From Cenarchaeum sp. (lineage in GTDB: Archaea > Thermoproteota > Nitrososphaeria > Nitrososphaerales > Nitrosopumilaceae), in NCBI GenBank assembly GCA_007570915.1, contig RKSK01000015.1, positions 1-5,316 of the forward strand: a stretch of DNA of 5,316 bases, given 5' to 3'. Below, piece after piece: positions 4,893 through 5,316 of the stretch (its first letter is position 1; every line of letters begins with the position of its first letter). The translations under genes were made by a program, and so were the position numbers. The notes beneath the pieces were generated by a model. The model was given only the letters and a program-made list of their open reading frames with translations, had not been told where the DNA came from and made no database searches.

Positions 4893-5316
4893 GTGGAGCC
4901 CGAGACGTTTGAGAACGTGTTTGCCCCGTTTGTCAAGAAAAAGCACCTAAACGTGGAGCAGATCCTGATGGGGGTGCGCGCCGGCGCCATCCTGCCTGAA
5001 AGGCTGCCCCCGGCCGCACAGGAGGCCGTGCACGAGGAGCTGGCCCGGCGCACGAGGGAGCAGATGACCCGCTCCATGCTGCTTGTCCTGCTTCTTGGGA
5101 CCATGGGCGAGATCAAATACAAAACCCGGCTCCAAAAATACCTGTTTCTTGCCGACAAGCAGCTTGCCAAGCAAAGGGGGCGCAAGCCCAACCAGCTTGT
5201 GTTTGACTGGAAACCGTACAAATTCGGCCCGTTCAGCGAAAGCCTTGACTTTTGCGTTGCCAGGGCTGTCAAAAGCAAGAAGGTTGAGACGTTTGCAGTG
5301 CAAGAGCCCAACAAGA
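4893..5316 (+). CDS. SocA/Panacea (DUF4065)/YwgA-like protein, cut by the right window edge
   Basis: 141 codons are visible, starting at GTG 4893. This start is supported by the TATA distance; no ATG appears before codon 26. Residues 1-60 are a charged, mostly helical N-terminal region (EPETFENVF, then a Glu/Arg-rich helix at 41-60). A hydrophobic helix MLLVLLLGTMGEI (62-74) follows. Then comes the part I recognise: KTRLQKYLFLADKQL at 77-91, and YKFGPFSESLDF at 109-120. The pattern K.(R/K).QK..(F/Y)L.. followed by YK(Y/F)GPFS..L is shared by SocA/Panacea antitoxin-type domains and by YwgA-like predicted regulators. In toxin-antitoxin systems such domains act as antitoxins or adaptors, but many archaeal copies have no known role. 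Base composition is near 57% GC, lower than the genes to its left. The C-terminal half and any partner lie outside the window, so the function is open. Confidence 0.7.
   Translation, partial: MEPETFENVFAPFVKKKHLNVEQILMGVRAGAILPERLPPAAQEAVHEELARRTREQMTRSMLLVLLLGTMGEIKYKTRLQKYLFLADKQLAKQRGRKPNQLVFDWKPYKFGPFSESLDFCVARAVKSKKVETFAVQEPNK

Noticed and set aside
4176..4946. Minus-strand open frame of 256 codons across the HIT gene and the spacer
   Set aside because: Arg/Pro/Gly-rich shadow frame that runs through two TATA boxes, the HIT coding region and the start of the last gene.
1..5316. tRNA, rRNA, CRISPR array, insertion sequence or prophage gene
   Set aside because: Read on both strands, I saw no cloverleaf with a conserved T-loop, no spaced identical repeats of CRISPR length, no transposase or integrase motif and no terminal repeats.

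Overview
The window looks like a GC-rich chromosomal segment of an ammonia-oxidising archaeon (Thaumarchaeota/Nitrososphaerota), possibly a Cenarchaeum-like sponge symbiont. The evidence is an archaeal-type class I release factor (aRF1) and TATA boxes about 27-28 nt upstream of start codons with almost no leader. The small winged-helix, CbtB/CbtA and DsbA-like genes also fit this group as I know it. The placement is by recognition only; no search was run.

Layout from left to right. (1) Minus strand, 1-892: an unrecognised gene cut by the left edge. It is one continuous open frame of 297 visible codons, and its composition changes sharply near base 300-340. (2) Minus strand, 962-1288: a small winged-helix regulator with its own TATA box and an inverted repeat at its start site. 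(3) Minus strand, 2262 to 1331: a cbtB-cbtA operon for a predicted cobalt transporter. (4) A 92-bp divergent promoter region with two back-to-back TATA boxes. (5) Plus strand, 2355-4304: an exported DsbA-like thiol oxidoreductase, then aRF1 39 nt later with no promoter of its own. (6) Minus strand, 4705 to 4301: a HIT-family nucleotide hydrolase whose stop codon interlocks with that of aRF1 in one CTAG. (7) A 187-bp divergent spacer with two TATA boxes, three CCAAA repeats 9 bp apart and two abutting palindromes. (8) Plus strand, 4893 to the right edge: a partial gene resembling the SocA/Panacea (DUF4065)/YwgA group.

Six promoters can be assigned, and in every case the start codon lies 26-29 nt from the TATA centre. 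This points to leaderless transcription and decides several starts: TTG for cbtB, GTG for the HIT gene and GTG for the last gene. cbtA and aRF1, which have no promoter of their own, are probably translated from polycistronic mRNAs.

No mobile element, tRNA, rRNA, CRISPR array or riboswitch was seen. Most genes are ordinary housekeeping or transport genes. What deserves a second look is the unknown left-edge gene with its compositional break, the GC-rich block between about 340 and 4,890, the GC-rich motif recurring at TATA boxes, the codon-context bias, and the last gene.
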